NCBI GenBank assembly: GCA_002104985.1
Contig: MCGO01000208.1
Location: 1-64,000, forward strand
DNA from: Rhizoclosmatium globosum
Taxonomy: Eukaryota; Chytridiomycota; Chytridiomycetes; Chytridiales; Chytriomycetaceae
DNA: 64,000 nt
Direction: 5' to 3'
The notes beneath the pieces are model-generated. The model was not told the DNA's origin and made no database searches. It saw only the letters and a list, made by a program, of their open reading frames with translations. The translations under genes were made by a program, and so were the position numbers. Position 1 is the first letter of the stretch. Every line of letters starts with the position of its first letter. Below, piece after piece: positions 22,917 through 34,238 of this stretch.

Positions 22917-24952
22917 ATGGTTGCAGTGACTCGAGTCCAAGGTGCCAATGGTAAGCACTATTGATCGAATCAATCATAGTTCTAAGCAGTGTATCAGCTG
23001 TTTCCCGCAAGGAAGTGCGCGACTTCTTTGCCGATCAGAAGCAGGCTTCCCTCTTCCTCCAAGCTTTTGCCGTTCTCCAGGCCAGAGACCCTAAGGATCC
23101 AAAGTCGTACGCTCAAGTCTCTTCTATCCACGGTCTGCCAAACACTGAGTACGATGGGTTCCCTTCTGAGAAGCCAGATGGTGGATATTGGTGAGTGGAT
23201 CAGTGCATAGACACACTTTCCCTTTAAGTGGATCCCTGTATCTTAACCTTATTGTATCTACTTGTAACAGTGTTCACGGCCAGGCCTTGTTCCCAACTTG
23301 GCACAGGTGTGTTTAGAAAGTGAGGCTGTGTTTGATTGTTGTACTCAATTTGTCACTAGACCTTACATTGCCTTGCTTGAGACTCTCCTTGTTGAGGCTG
23401 CCACAGAAATCGCTCATAAGTACACTTCTGACACTCAGGCGTGGGTGAGTGCCGCTCAAAGCATCAGATTCCCGTAAGTCCGCTCTAACAACTTGTAACG
23501 TGAACACTTGGCTAACGACCACAAAACAACGAAACAAAAAGATACTTGGACTGGGCTAATGATGCAACCATCTCTCAAGGACTCCCAAGTGTCCTTGTTG
23601 ACCCATCCGTAACTATCTTGGCTGCTCCTTCAGGTCAATCCCAAACCATCAAGAACCCATTGGCTTCCTTCGCTATGCCCCAATTCATCAAAGATTCCTT
23701 CCCAAATGACTTGGGTCCATTAAAGTCATTCAACAACACAGTCAGATTCCCCACTTCGTCTTCTCCAGACGCGACCAGTGACGTAAATGCTTTGCAAACC
23801 GCGTTCAAGCGTCTCGCACCTCAACTCCGTTCCATGGTCCGCGTTCTGTTTGACGGTACCGTGACAAAGTGGGCCGATTTCTCGAACCACGGGTTGGACT
23901 TTTCGCACCAACAGCCTGGAAACTACCACTCACTCGAATACATCCACGATCAAGTCCATGGAACTATTTCTGGTAACGGTGGACACATGGGGTACCCCGA
24001 AGTCGCGGCGTATGATCCAATCTTTTACTTCCACCACTGTAACGTTGACCGTTTACTTGCGCTTTACGAGAGTATCTTTAATGTGTACGTGGATGCTGGG
24101 TTGGCGGGACAGGCTTTGGCGCCATTCAAGATTGTGGATGGAACAAATCAGGCTTGGACTTCGAATGATGCGCATGATGTGACTAGCTTTGGGTACACTT
24201 ACCCTGAGTTGGGTAAGAGTGGGAAAGAGTTGCAGCAAGCGGTTTTGGCTCAGTACAGTGGTAACACTCGTTCCCGTGTGATTCCTGATATTGTTGCTGC
24301 TCCTGCTCCTGCTCCTGCTGCCGTTCCTGCTCCTGCTGCCATTCCTGCTCCTGCTCCAGTTGCGTCCGAGAAGCCAGAATCCCTTATTGACGAATTCAAG
24401 GGACTCTTCAAGGGGCTTTTTGGAAACAAGCAACAACAAGTTATTGGACAAACGACTTCCAGAGAAATCGAGGTTCCAGAGGCTCAACCAGCCGCTCCAC
24501 CAGCTGCCCCTGCCGCTGAACCTTCTGACAACTCACCGTCTGCTCCATCCGCACGTACCTCTGTGTACGCTCACTTCAGTGTGAAGAAGAACGCAGTCAA
24601 CGGTCCATTCACTGTTAAATTCACTGTTGGAGAACGTTCAGTCGATGCCTACATTTTCGCCCGTCTCAAGCGTGACATGTGTGCAAACTGTATCGACTTG
24701 GACGATTTGACCGTTGGAGGTGCTGTTTCCCTTACTGACTTGTTCAAATCGTATGATATTTTGGAGGACAAGCGTGAATGGAAGGGGGCTGTCAGTGTGA
24801 GTGTGTATAACTGGAAGGGCGAGCAGATTCCATGCAAGGAGTTGGACGGCTTGAATGTATTCTTGAGAGGTGCAGAGGTTTGCGGGGAGGAAGTTGAAGG
24901 ATACATTACAGAGAGAAAGTGGGGGGATGTTTGGGGAACTATTGAGGTTTAG
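22917..24952 (+). CDS. Tyrosinase with Pro/Ala linker and C-terminal domain
   Basis: Exons 22917-22950, 22998-23190, 23271-23306, 23360-23473 and 23542-24952 sum to 596 codons. Both type 3 copper sites are visible: CuA with SSIHGLPN, then [21 protein letters not shown] (the Cys two residues before His can form the thioether bond seen in fungal tyrosinases); CuB with LEYIHDQVHG and DPIFYFHHCNVDRL. After the catalytic domain there is an Ala/Pro-rich linker with PAPAPA repeats (24290-24360) and a ~110-residue C-terminal domain, which in fungal enzymes often shields the active site until cleaved. No signal peptide is seen, as in other fungal tyrosinases. The reaction is oxidation of phenols to quinones for melanin or cross-linking. 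Confidence 0.9.
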
Positions 24953-25132
24953 ATTGTGTGATTTCATTGAGATTTCGTTTGTTTTGAGTACCATGCATAA
25001 AGGATAACATCAGTTTTGACTCCTTTCTATTCATGCACAGCTGATACCCAAACGAGATCATGCAAAAGAATATTAGTCGGAAAGGATGACAGATCACCCA
25101 GATTTATTAATTTAAACCGCCGGCTTGTTCAA

Positions 25133-25318
25133 TCACCACAAAAGCGGATCCATCGGCTCCGACCATCCCTTCTTCTTCAACAACCCATCCCTAACATCCA
25201 CAATCCTCAATTCATACCAAAAGTGATGCGCCGGCTTCTTGAACCCTTCAGCCAACTTCCCGTCCTTATAAAAGTGGGACATGACAGCAAACACATCATC
25301 AGCAAACCAGGCAGATCC
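25133..25318 (-). pseudogene. Orphan C-terminal coding fragment
   Basis: An open frame of about 60 residues ends at the TGA at 25133-25135. It reads as ordinary folded protein (WFADDVFAVMSHFYKDGKLA, then HHFWYELRIVDVRDGL, ending MDPLLW). It has no upstream ATG in frame except an internal one, and the frame is closed by a stop just upstream. I do not recognise the family. It looks like the last exon or 3' relic of a gene whose remainder is missing between here and 26.5 kb. Confidence 0.45.
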
Positions 25319-26500
25319 TTTTCATACAATTATCTGGATTTAGCTTATTTCATTTGCAATTTTATTAAAATAAAGAGGCTTTGTTTGCAATTTTACCCTT
25401 TGACATATTCAGAGTCAATTTGAATGGCATCTCACATTGACTCAGCCCAACTCAGTTGCCTTTCGAGTTTATTTCTAATACAATTTCAGAATTTCGAACT
25501 TGTCTTAATGGATCTACTGTATTTAAGTTACGAATGTTGGGTGCTGGAATCGGATCTGAATGGACTCATAATTCATTCCTTCATCCTTTGATTGAAGGTA
25601 GCTACGGTGTATTCAAAACTGAAGTTAACATTTATCCAATGTTTTTATGACTGTATTACTATCTTTATTCATTCTGATGAGTAGTTTGACACTTTCCCCA
25701 ATATTTAATTGTTGCTCACAACATGTAAAAATTAAAATTTAGGATCATAATGATGTGAGATGATTCACGGACTGTCAGTCAGGGGTTAAAAAGAAGGGGT
25801 GGACCTCCACAAATAGAATCCTGACAATAGCCACCGTGACGCATAAGTGTCGCTACTTTGGTACGTCTTAAATCTTCACTTCCTTCTGACGATGACCCCT
25901 CACTCTGTGTTTCTCTCCTCCACACTCTTACTTATTTTACCTCGCAATCATCATTTAGGCTTCGGCTTACCACTCAAGCATCTTTTCTCTGTTTTCTCAT
26001 CGGGTGTGATTCTGTGCGCCATCGTGAAATCCGTGAGTCAGTGTGAAAGAGTTTGATTGATACTCAAACGTGACTTAAGATGAGTAACTCTTGTTATTCT
26101 AAAATATCTCTGATTGAACTTCACAGCATTTATTTCTCCGAATTTACGTCCGCCCAAGCTACCACACTGAATATGGTCAAATTATCCTTCGTAAGTAAAA
26201 CAGGTCCATTACCGGAGTTTTTTTCGAGATTAATACAATAAATTTAAGTATCTCAATCATAATGTTCCGCGTTTTCGTTTTAAACAACAAGAATCCATTC
26301 ACACTTTTCAGATCCTTATGAGTTAGCCTTTAAATGAGTACAAAGCCTGAACAGAATACAGGATATCCGACTTGATTGTGTATGAATTTGGCTGTTCCAT
26401 TAGTAAAGGGTTTGCAAAATACAGGTTGTAACTATGATGCATCAACCATATTTCATCTCCATTGAAATCCAATTGGACCATTTGAAATGTTCTCGTAACC
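25319..26500. other. AT-rich gene-poor stretch
   Basis: About 1.2 kb without a gene I can support. Several short open frames lack start codons, homology or plausible splicing. The stretch ends in a long G tract. Confidence 0.5.
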
Positions 26501-26522
26501 GGGGGGGGGGGGGGGGGGGGGG
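26501..26522 (+). repeat. Homopolymer of 22 G
   Basis: An uninterrupted run of 22 G on the plus strand, preceded by CTCGTAACC. Exact length in the genome is uncertain because such tracts are hard to sequence. It lies 35 bp past the stop codon of the GFA-like relic. Confidence 0.95.
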
Positions 26523-26556
26523 TCTCCTTTTGAGCATCTCCACTATGAAAATGCGT

Positions 26557-26904
26557 TCAAACCCAATCGAAGGCAACTAAACCCATCTGACCGGTTCCCT
26601 GATGATTCGACCCGCCCGTGTGCACGTACAACGGTGTCCCACAGTCCGTGCATCGCACACGGTATGTGTTCCAGTCCCCCTTGTATGAATGGTATTCGGT
26701 CGTTGGACCTGTTACGATGTAGTTTTGGCGCTCAATGTGGGAGTAGAGGGAGAAGGGGGATCCTGTGGCGTGACGGCAGGAGTTGCAGTGGCAGTATCCT
26801 GGTTCTATGGCTTCAGTTGGATTAGGTACTGTTATTGTACAGGAGCCGCATTTTTAGGTTGCTGTTGCTGGTTTTGGAGTGGTGGTGGTGACAACGTCAG
26901 CCAT
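26557..26904 (-). pseudogene. GFA/CENP-V-domain protein with an early stop codon
   Basis: 116 codons in one frame encode a small protein of the glutathione-dependent formaldehyde-activating (GFA) / CENP-V family. Zinc ligands of the fold are present: KCGSC, then GYCHCNSCRHATGSPFSLY, then CTDCGTPLY. A TAA stop at codon 17 (26854-26856) lies just before KCGSC, and no ATG follows that would include the first zinc cysteines, so the gene is probably inactive. A short unrecognised intron that removes the stop is the alternative. The family binds zinc and is often annotated as formaldehyde-related, but most members have no proven reaction. Confidence 0.65.
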
Positions 26905-26996
26905 TTGTTGCTTTTTTGAGTTTAGTTATCTAATTTTTGAGTTTTACTTGCAAAATACAAAATCAGTAAGATGAATTGAAATGATATCGCAAAAAA

Positions 26997-29007
26997 TCAG
27001 TTTGAAAAGGCACGAGATACAGTGAACGTTCCCTTTCCGAAATCAACTACAGCAACGTCCCCAAAATCCATAATGTTCCCGAAACTCACTGGTGCAACGC
27101 GGATATAATAAACCAAGCCAGATGTGGCGTAATTTGAAAACGCTGATGGTAGTGGATCCATTTCTGCTGCTGCCAGCGAAACAGGTAACGAAAAGTACGA
27201 CTTTTTCCCTCGATATACTTGGATATCGTTTATACTCAGGACATATTCATTGATTGGTACTTGGTTTGCGATTTGAAGAGGCGTGAGGCCGAGTGTTTTC
27301 TGAAGGGATGTTGTGTACAGATCGGTAATACTCGTTGTGGCGTTGTATGGATAAGTCCACTTGATGAGTCCCTTTGATATATCGGAGTTCGTCATATTCC
27401 ATTGGGTTTGGACTGTTCCTTGCGTGTAAATTGCGTTCGCTTGAAGAGATGTGTCGAACGGTGATGCGAACCCATACTTTATGACACCTTGGACGAATAA
27501 ACCGATCAGGAGGCCTTGCGCTACAAGAGCTATACGTGATTGAAGTCTTGTACCAGGTAGAAGGAGCAGACCGTAAAGATAATGGTGGAGGTGGATTTTC
27601 AGACCAACAAGGTTAGGGAGTGACGCATAGACAATTCCTGATATAGAATAGCCTACAATGTATCCAAACAGTGTGTTTTGCTTATAGTGCATGTACAAGA
27701 ACACAAGGATCGCGATACCAACTACGATGAGAATCGCGATCAAGCCACCTTTTGATGATGCATTTGAAAACATTTTGCTGTCAAAACTGAGTGTATTGAG
27801 AGGCAGTATGTAGTTTGAGAGCATATCGAGATGGAATCCGAGCCATACGAATGAAATCCACAGAATAGATGTCTCGAGAGGGTATTGTGATGGTTTCGGT
27901 AAAGAGTATGCCGCAATAGTGGTGTATATTACGTATAATACACTCAATGTCGGTATGAGGGTGCCAAGGTAACTTTGAATTGAGTCGTTGTCTTTTCCTG
28001 TATCAGGCGATACAAATGTCCAGTACATGAACGACCAGACCAAAGTACTCCAATAAACATGCCTCCTCGAAACATTGAGGAACGGAAGGAAAAAGAGCAT
28101 GGGAAAAAATAGGCCTTCGGAATAGTATCCCAAATCGCTGCAGTAAGCAGATTGTCCCGATTGCAGCGAAGTGAAAGTCAGAGTCGCAGGATATGTTGAA
28201 TTAAATGCATATGACGATATGCTATTGCTTGTAGAAGCTTTGTATGTTTCTCCAGCGTTTGGTGAGAGATTCGCAACAATACAACCCCCAACTTCATTTT
28301 TCAACACACCAGCGTGGATCGCGGCACTGCAAATCCAAGAATCTCCTCGATATTGACCGTTCGCTCCACCTCCAACTACATATGGTTCGTATGCACAGCA
28401 CTCTGTTCGAAATAGATTGGGGACCACGCTAGCTGGCTCAGACAGCCCGCAGGACATCTGAAGGCATTTGTTTGATAATAAGGTTCACAACTTGCAGCAT
28501 TTAGTTCACCGCAGGAACCTTCGGCAAGGTACTGAGATGCACAGGCAATTGGTTGGACTTGTGAGAAGGAATCGACTCTTGCTGAATAGGAAGAGTATTT
28601 TGCAAAGAGCACCAGGGCTATGAGCAGTATGATATTGTACAGCAAGTGGACAATCAATGTCTGAATGAAGGATGCGTTTAGTTCGCCGAAGAACTGTTGC
28701 CAAAGATAGTTTCGGCTGCCACGCCAAAAACGGAATCTGGGCATATTCGAAGATTTGAGGTTTCTTTGATCCAACTTGAAAGAGGGTTTGTCAGCTGTCT
28801 TCGTAGCCAATTAGGAGGTTACTTACACAGCGACCGGAACTTGGTCCAGTACAACTCGGCCCGGGTGGCCACTCGCACTTTTACTTCGCCAGTTTCAGTT
28901 TCAGAGTTTGGCGAAGGTGCTTCACTTGTTGCCGGTGCGACCAGGATCATCTTGCTGTCCATTTCAATTGGATCTGGTTCAGTGGTTGCGGAGAGACCTG
29001 TGCTCAT
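26997..29007 (-). CDS. LCCL-domain multi-pass membrane protein
   Basis: The N-terminal cytosolic part (start ATG 29007) leads to a first membrane helix (IVHLLYNIILLIALVLFAKY), then a cysteine-rich extracellular segment and an LCCL domain with the signature YRGDSWICSAAIHAGVL. Some seven further membrane helices follow between about 28090 and 27470, and a C-terminal soluble domain ends at 26997. Two exons are inferred: 28827-29007 and 26997-28794, with an intron of only 32 nt. One base is missing near 28430, where the frame switches between CPAGCLS and SVVPNLFRTECC. Similar LCCL proteins occur widely in fungi; their function is unknown, and a surface or secretory-pathway role is inference. Start codons of this gene and the next lie ~100 bp apart, divergent. 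Confidence 0.75.
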
Positions 29008-29108
29008 TCGAACTTGGTTTTTATCCCTTTCTTGGAGGTAAATCTCCTTTGTAATTCTCTTCTCTATATTTCTTTCTTCTCTGAATTAGAATTGTCACCA
29101 ACAACAAC

Positions 29109-29749
29109 ATGCCTTCTCTTCCACACCCGAGCGCCAGGCCCTTCGCTCCAAGTCAATCGAAAAGGGTTCTGTGGAATCATATCTCGCCATATTCGCTTTA
29201 TGCACCATGATCGCGGCTTGCGTCTACATATTCTTTATTGCTGTGAAATCAGCACTTGTTCCAATTCTCGACCTCGCAAAGAAACAAAAGGCTCTTAGAG
29301 AAGCACAGGAAGGATATGTCTCTCAAGGCTTAAAGATGAACCCAGCACAATACCGTAAACGTATCGCCGAGCTCGAAGAATCAGACACGACAGTGTATTC
29401 ACCAAAAGAAGGAGAAGATGAGTTTGACGCCATGTTGGATGAGATGATCGAGAAGGAGAGGAGACGTGGAATTCCCAAACATATTTCCAGTTTAACAGCA
29501 GACGTTCCAGCAGTTGACACGGGATTGAGAAAGAGGTGACTGATTCAAACTATTTCACCATGTTTAACAATATTGAATTATAGAACTGCGAAAGCTTCAG
29601 TTCCTCTCGGTGACGCAGAATTGAGACATCGTGAAATGATTAAAAACTTGAAGGATATTTACGACTTTGACAATGATGATGAGCACGATGAAGACAGTGA
29701 CGATGATGCTCAACGCAACCCTGCATTCAGCAACGACATTCGTGTTTAG
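29109..29749 (+). CDS. Small single-pass membrane protein with coiled coil and acidic tail
   Basis: The supported part begins at about 29171 (ESYLAIFALCTMIAACVYIF, one membrane helix). A charged, probably coiled-coil segment follows (KKQKALREAQEGYVSQGLK) up to 29537. An intron of 44-45 nt (GTGACT..ATTATAG) leads to a second exon 29582-29749 ending in an Asp/Glu-rich tail. The likely start is the ATG at 29109-29111, but it is in a different frame from 29171, so a one-base indel or missed exon is involved. I do not recognise the family. Topology suggests an ER or vesicle membrane protein with a cytosolic coiled-coil tail. Confidence 0.6.
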
Positions 29750-29828
29750 TTCAAAGAGCTCGTGCAATTCATAAAATAAAAAGATAACTTATAAATCAAA
29801 TTGAAAGAAAAACGCTCTAAAGGATTGT

Positions 29829-31463
29829 TCAAGTATTTCCTGGCAAACTGGGAGCCGATTTAGACATACAAACCCCTTGATGCAAGCTGGTGATTCCAGA
29901 AGTCGAGGTCGCACGACCAGAGCTGCGCAAAGTATTACTTGTCTTGAGAGTATCTGCGAAAACTGTGACCATTTCCTGAAATGCCTCTTGCAACCGTGCC
30001 AGTTCCAAAACAAACGACCGGCTTTTCACACCACTTTCTTTATCAAGCACTTCAGAAAACTTGAGCTGCTTGAGAAGATTAATTTGATTCGAAACCAAGT
30101 CTAATTGACGGGTGATTGTGATTGCAAACAGAGCGCCTCCAAGAGTGAAAGCTGTTATGATTCCGCCAATCATGTACCCAGTTTTCGTTGAAGTATCAAT
30201 GACTTGAGCATTAAAGTCGTCGGTATTGAGGTATAATAGTGTCAGTAGTTGTTGAGTTCCGTACTCGACTACATTCAACTGGAGATAGTATTTGGATCCA
30301 TTGACGTATCGCTCTATGAGCGCTTTTTGCTGTAATTCCCAGACGCGTTTTCATCGATGCAACGAGATTGGAAAGTGAATCGTTCCCAACATATCTGGAA
30401 AAATCTTGGAGAATGGGGTTGACATTTCGTTGAACAGTAGAATCCGAGAACCATCAGTAGCTATTGCTTGTACCGGTGGCCACGATGCAACAACAAAGCC
30501 TGTAGATATTTCAATTACGTCAATGGTTACAGGATATGGTGCGCCTTTGACTATTGTTTCTAATTTGTCGGATAAGAAATCCATTGTCATATCGTTTCCA
30601 GCTATAACTTTTTCTTTAGTGACTTGGTTTACAGTGACACGAAGTGACGTTTTCCAAAGACGCCGGAAATTAAGTTTAGATCTGAAAACCCGTGCCAATT
30701 GGTATCGGAGAAATTAATGCTTGCTCCTGATGACCCGTTTGGACCGTAGTAGAGCGTATTGTTATTGTCTATGCTTGTGCCGTGGTTGTCAGGAATACCG
30801 ATTTTGTTGCCGGTTGAGTCAACATTCCAACGTAGTTTGTTAGGCCATCTTGATCCCACTTTTTTATAGCAATGAGTACTTCTGATGTAGGTAAATGATG
30901 TGGGTTTACCACACAAATGTGTTTTCTGCCGTCCAAGAATATCCGAACATAAGACCTCCAGGATAAGTAATATAAAAAACACTCTTGGCTATATCAGCCA
31001 TTTTTACGAGGAGTGTAAACATATCTGTCATTGTTTGATTGTTTCTATTAATCCTTTATCACCATCGCCGTCCAAATCAATGATGTCCAGGTTTTTTCTA
31101 AATAAGATTAAGATTGCAGTTAATAAATATGTTTAAACAAACGCTGAAGAGAGAAGCTTGAAATGCGGTCAGCTGTTCTATTCTGTGAAACTGCGATACG
31201 ACAGAGGCGAGATTTGGTCTGAGATCAAGTTTTCAATCTCTACGACAAGATTTTCGATATTATGTTTGCTGCTCCAAGAGTTAGTTGCCTGGGCATATGT
31301 CGTTTAGTCATGGAACAGTAGGTATATTGTTCAAACCATCCTAAAACTCCAACTGTCACAGCCGAGACAGCCAAAAACACGACCATTAAGATGAAGAACT
31401 TTGGTCTAAATGAGGTAGTTTTCGAGACAGCTGTATTGATGCATTGGACTTGGGTTCGGGCAT
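29829..31463 (-). CDS. Cache-HAMP-type membrane sensor, no output domain (copy 1)
   Basis: From the N-terminus: a membrane helix (FFILMVVFLAVSAVTVGVLG), an extracellular region of ~400 residues with double-Cache character (NHGTSIDNNNTLYYGPNGSS; VTIDVIEISTGFVVASWPPV), a second membrane helix (YMIGGIITAFTLGGALFAIT), a HAMP-like linker with coiled-coil tendency (RQLDLVSNQINLLKQLKF), and a short tail ending in a stop at 29829. Such sensors in fungi and other eukaryotes usually carry a nucleotide cyclase or kinase after HAMP; none is seen before the stop. Indels near 30350, 30820 and in the N-terminal region interrupt the frame (one is a T missing from a T run), and an intron lies near 30870-30900. 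The start at 31463 is approximate. Ligand unknown. Confidence 0.6.
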
Positions 31464-31614
31464 TCTGGATTACTTTTTTTTCGGTCTTTGTCTTGTGGAA
31501 CCTTAAAACAAAGGACCAAGAAAATGTGTCAGCTGTCAAATGATGAGCTCTGTCGATTACTTATCATTTATTTGTATTTAATATTATATCAGTGATAATA
31601 ATTATGGAAATTTA

Positions 31615-33274
31615 CTACTCAGCGGACATATTCCCAGGTAAACTTGGCGCTGATTTACTCACCACCGTACCTTGATTCTGATTTTTCCCAGCGTTGAAGC
31701 CAAACGACCCGATCCTTGTCTCAAACTGTTACTCGCTTTCAAAGTGTCAGCAAAGACTGTCACCATCTCATGAAACGCTTCTTGCAAATTCGCGAGCTCA
31801 AACACAAATGAACGCCCCTTCACACCGCTATCCTTATCCAGCACTTCAGAGAACTTCAAGCACTTAGAAGATTGATTTGTCTAGACACGAGGTCCAGTTG
31901 ACGCGTGATTGTGATTGAAATAGGTATCCCCAAACACGAAAGCGAGAATGATTCCGCCAATCATGTACCCGGTTTTCGTGGAGGTGTCAGTGACTTGTGC
32001 ATTAAAGTCGTCCGTGTTTAAGTAAAGGACGGTCAAAAGTTTTTGTGTTCCGTATTGGACTATGTTGAGTTGCAGGATGTATTTCGATCCATTTACGTAT
32101 CGATCTACAAAGAGACCGTGCTTTTGATGAAGAGCCGAGATGCCATCTGCAAGAGTGGAGAGCGGAGATGCAGTGGTTTTGAAAGAGTCACATACGCTGA
32201 AAAATCTTGGAGTATGATACTGCTTATTTCATTATATCGTAAGATTCTTGAACCATCTTCTGCGATTGCTTGAACTGAGGCCAGAGGCTACAACAAATCC
32301 TGTTGATATTTCAATAACGTCAATTACAACTGGGTAGGTGAAGCTTCAACAATTGTTTGCAGTTTATCTGATAAAAAGTCCATTGTCATGTCGTTCCCAG
32401 CAATCACTTTCTCATTTGTAATCGATTGACAACTACTCGGAGTGAAGTTTTCCAAAGACGACCGGATATGAGGTTAACGTCAGAGAAACCGTGCCAGTTC
32501 GCGTTGGAAAAATCAATGTTTGCACCAGAGGCACCAGTCGGACCGTAATATAGAGTATTGTTATTATCTTGACTTGTTCCATGGTTATCAGGCATTCCAA
32601 TTTTGTTTCCATTTGCGTCTACTTGCCAAACGTAGTTTGTTAGCCCGACTTGGTCCCACTGTTTTGTTTTTGAAAATTTCAGTTAATTGTTAGGTATGGA
32701 TCCATTACCATGACGAAAGTGTTATTCGAAGTCCAAGAATAACCAAACATTAAGCCGTCGGGATAGGTGATATAAAAAAGCTCTTTGCTACATCTGCCAT
32801 ATTGTCTAGCAACACAAACATGTCGTCATTGTTCTATTGTTCTGGTCGATAGTGGCTGGCGCCTTCAACGACGTCCAGGTATTTTTCTAACAACGTAATA
32901 AGTTGGATAATCAACCAATTAATCCATACACGAAATAGCGAGGCCTGCAGCGCCGTTAGTTGCTCGATTTTATGGAACTGGTTAACAACTGATGACATGA
33001 TTTGGGCTGAAATCAAGTCTTCAATCTCAATCACCAGGCTTTCAATATTATACTTTGCAGCGCGAAGAGTCAGTTGCCTTGTATAGTGAGAGTTAGCGCA
33101 AAGTTGGATTTGGAGTAAAGATTACCATCCCAAAACACCAACTGTGACTGCAGAGACAGCCAAAAAAGCTATCATAAGAACAAAGAATCGTGGGCGACCG
33201 CGAAATGTCTTTGAGGCTACAGTTTCAAAACCGTTAGAGATCACGCTCTTGGAACCGCTTGGTGTGGATGGCAT
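31615..33274 (-). pseudogene. Cache-HAMP-type membrane sensor (copy 2), frameshifted
   Basis: A tandem paralogue of the gene at 29829-31463, with the same order: start MPSTPSGSKSVISNGFETVA, helix VLMIAFLAVSAVTVGVLGW, Cache-like region with NHGTSQDNNNTLYYGPTGAS, then the HAMP region and coiled coil (MKFSEVLDKDSGVKGRSF). At least four indels or stops split it (near 31860, 31920, 32190, 32430), more than in copy 1. It also ends shortly after HAMP without an output domain. Judged a pseudogene, with the reservation that base-level errors may inflate the count. Confidence 0.65.
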
Positions 33275-33854
33275 TGTTTGTTTTTAAGTTGGAGCTTTTC
33301 ACTGGTAAACTTTGGAACAACAATGAGAACCATTGTTTCATCTTTTTTTCTTTGGACGATGAATTAATATTAATATCCTATCCATTTTAGACAAGTTCCA
33401 ATTGGAAAGGCTTAACTCAAACAGCTTATGATAATAGTCACACATGGTTGGATGCTCGCTCAACTGTTTAACACCAGTGTGGGTTGATTGGGGATATCCC
33501 AAATGAGCTGTCAAAGTTGGTTGCATCATAATAAATTGCATTAGTGAGTTAATTGTTAACGAGAAGGTTGCTATTGGCCAGCCCCACCAGCTTCAGGTTT
33601 GAAAAGACTGACTCATGTAAGGGCAAAAATTCGGAAGTCAGACTCTTCCAGTTGGGCGAGGCATAATGCTCTGGAGCAAATTCTCGTCATTACAGGTCAC
33701 TGATAATCCAGCTACAAGTCCTACCTAGATCCAAGGCATCAACTAACAATAATTAAGCTTCAAATATTAAGATCAGTGACCGTAGAATCGTTTTAACTCT
33801 AGTTTGAGTCAGAATTATGGTTTTAAGAATTTTGATACCTATTCCCACTGCAAG
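33275..33854. other. Intergenic spacer before the tRNA gene
   Basis: The 580 bases between the start of the second Cache-HAMP gene and the tRNA gene show no coding pattern that I trust. The promoter of the sensor gene must lie at its left end. Confidence 0.45.
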
Positions 33855-33926
33855 TGTTGTATAGTGTAGTGGTTATCACCCGGGTTTCTGATACCCGTAA
33901 CCCCGGTTCGAATCCGGGTACGACCT
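33855..33926 (+). tRNA. tRNA-Gln (anticodon CTG)
   Basis: A 72-nt cloverleaf without an intron. The anticodon stem is CGGGT/ACCCG with loop TTCTGAT, anticodon CTG reading CAG. The T arm is CCCGG-TTCGAAT-CCGGG and the D arm carries the GTGTAGTGGTTATCAC sequence typical of eukaryotic tRNA-Gln. The internal polymerase III B box (GGTTCGAATCC) is perfect. The acceptor stem pairs at positions 2-7, with one T-G wobble at 4-69, but position 1 is T opposite C72, a mismatch where nuclear tRNA-Gln normally has G-C. The discriminator base is T, as in yeast and human tRNA-Gln. Confidence 0.93.
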
Positions 33927-33937
33927 CGTCTGATGCG

Positions 33938-33941
33938 TTTT
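33938..33941 (+). terminator. Polymerase III T-run terminator
   Basis: Four T follow the tRNA 3' end by 11 bases, the usual position and length for a polymerase III stop signal. Confidence 0.6.
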
Positions 33942-34238
33942 GGGACGTTGAGCGTTAGTTGGTTGGATAATAGCCAGCCAACTCGCACCTACGTCACGGC
34001 GGCATCGAAACGACGTGATCGTAAATTATTAACATGTATAAGGTTCTGGAGGTTGTTCTGGTGAGAAGTTGGAAGTGATGAAACACTATTGATGCCACAA
34101 AAAAGACGAAGTGACTGGCCAGCATTTGTGCAATATATATCTCAATCTTGACTTCACTTATCAAAGCATTATTTATTTACTGTCCTGCAGCAGTGAACTT
34201 GACAACACCTGTCTCCTTCAAAACTTCCACCTCCTCCT
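33942..34238. other. Spacer downstream of the tRNA gene
   Basis: No gene is seen. The right end probably includes the 3' untranslated region of the CobW-type GTPase gene on the minus strand. Confidence 0.4.

Noticed and set aside
22189..23010. 273-codon minus-strand open frame
   Set aside because: Overlaps two spliced plus-strand genes and reads as Leu/Phe/Arg-rich antisense sequence.
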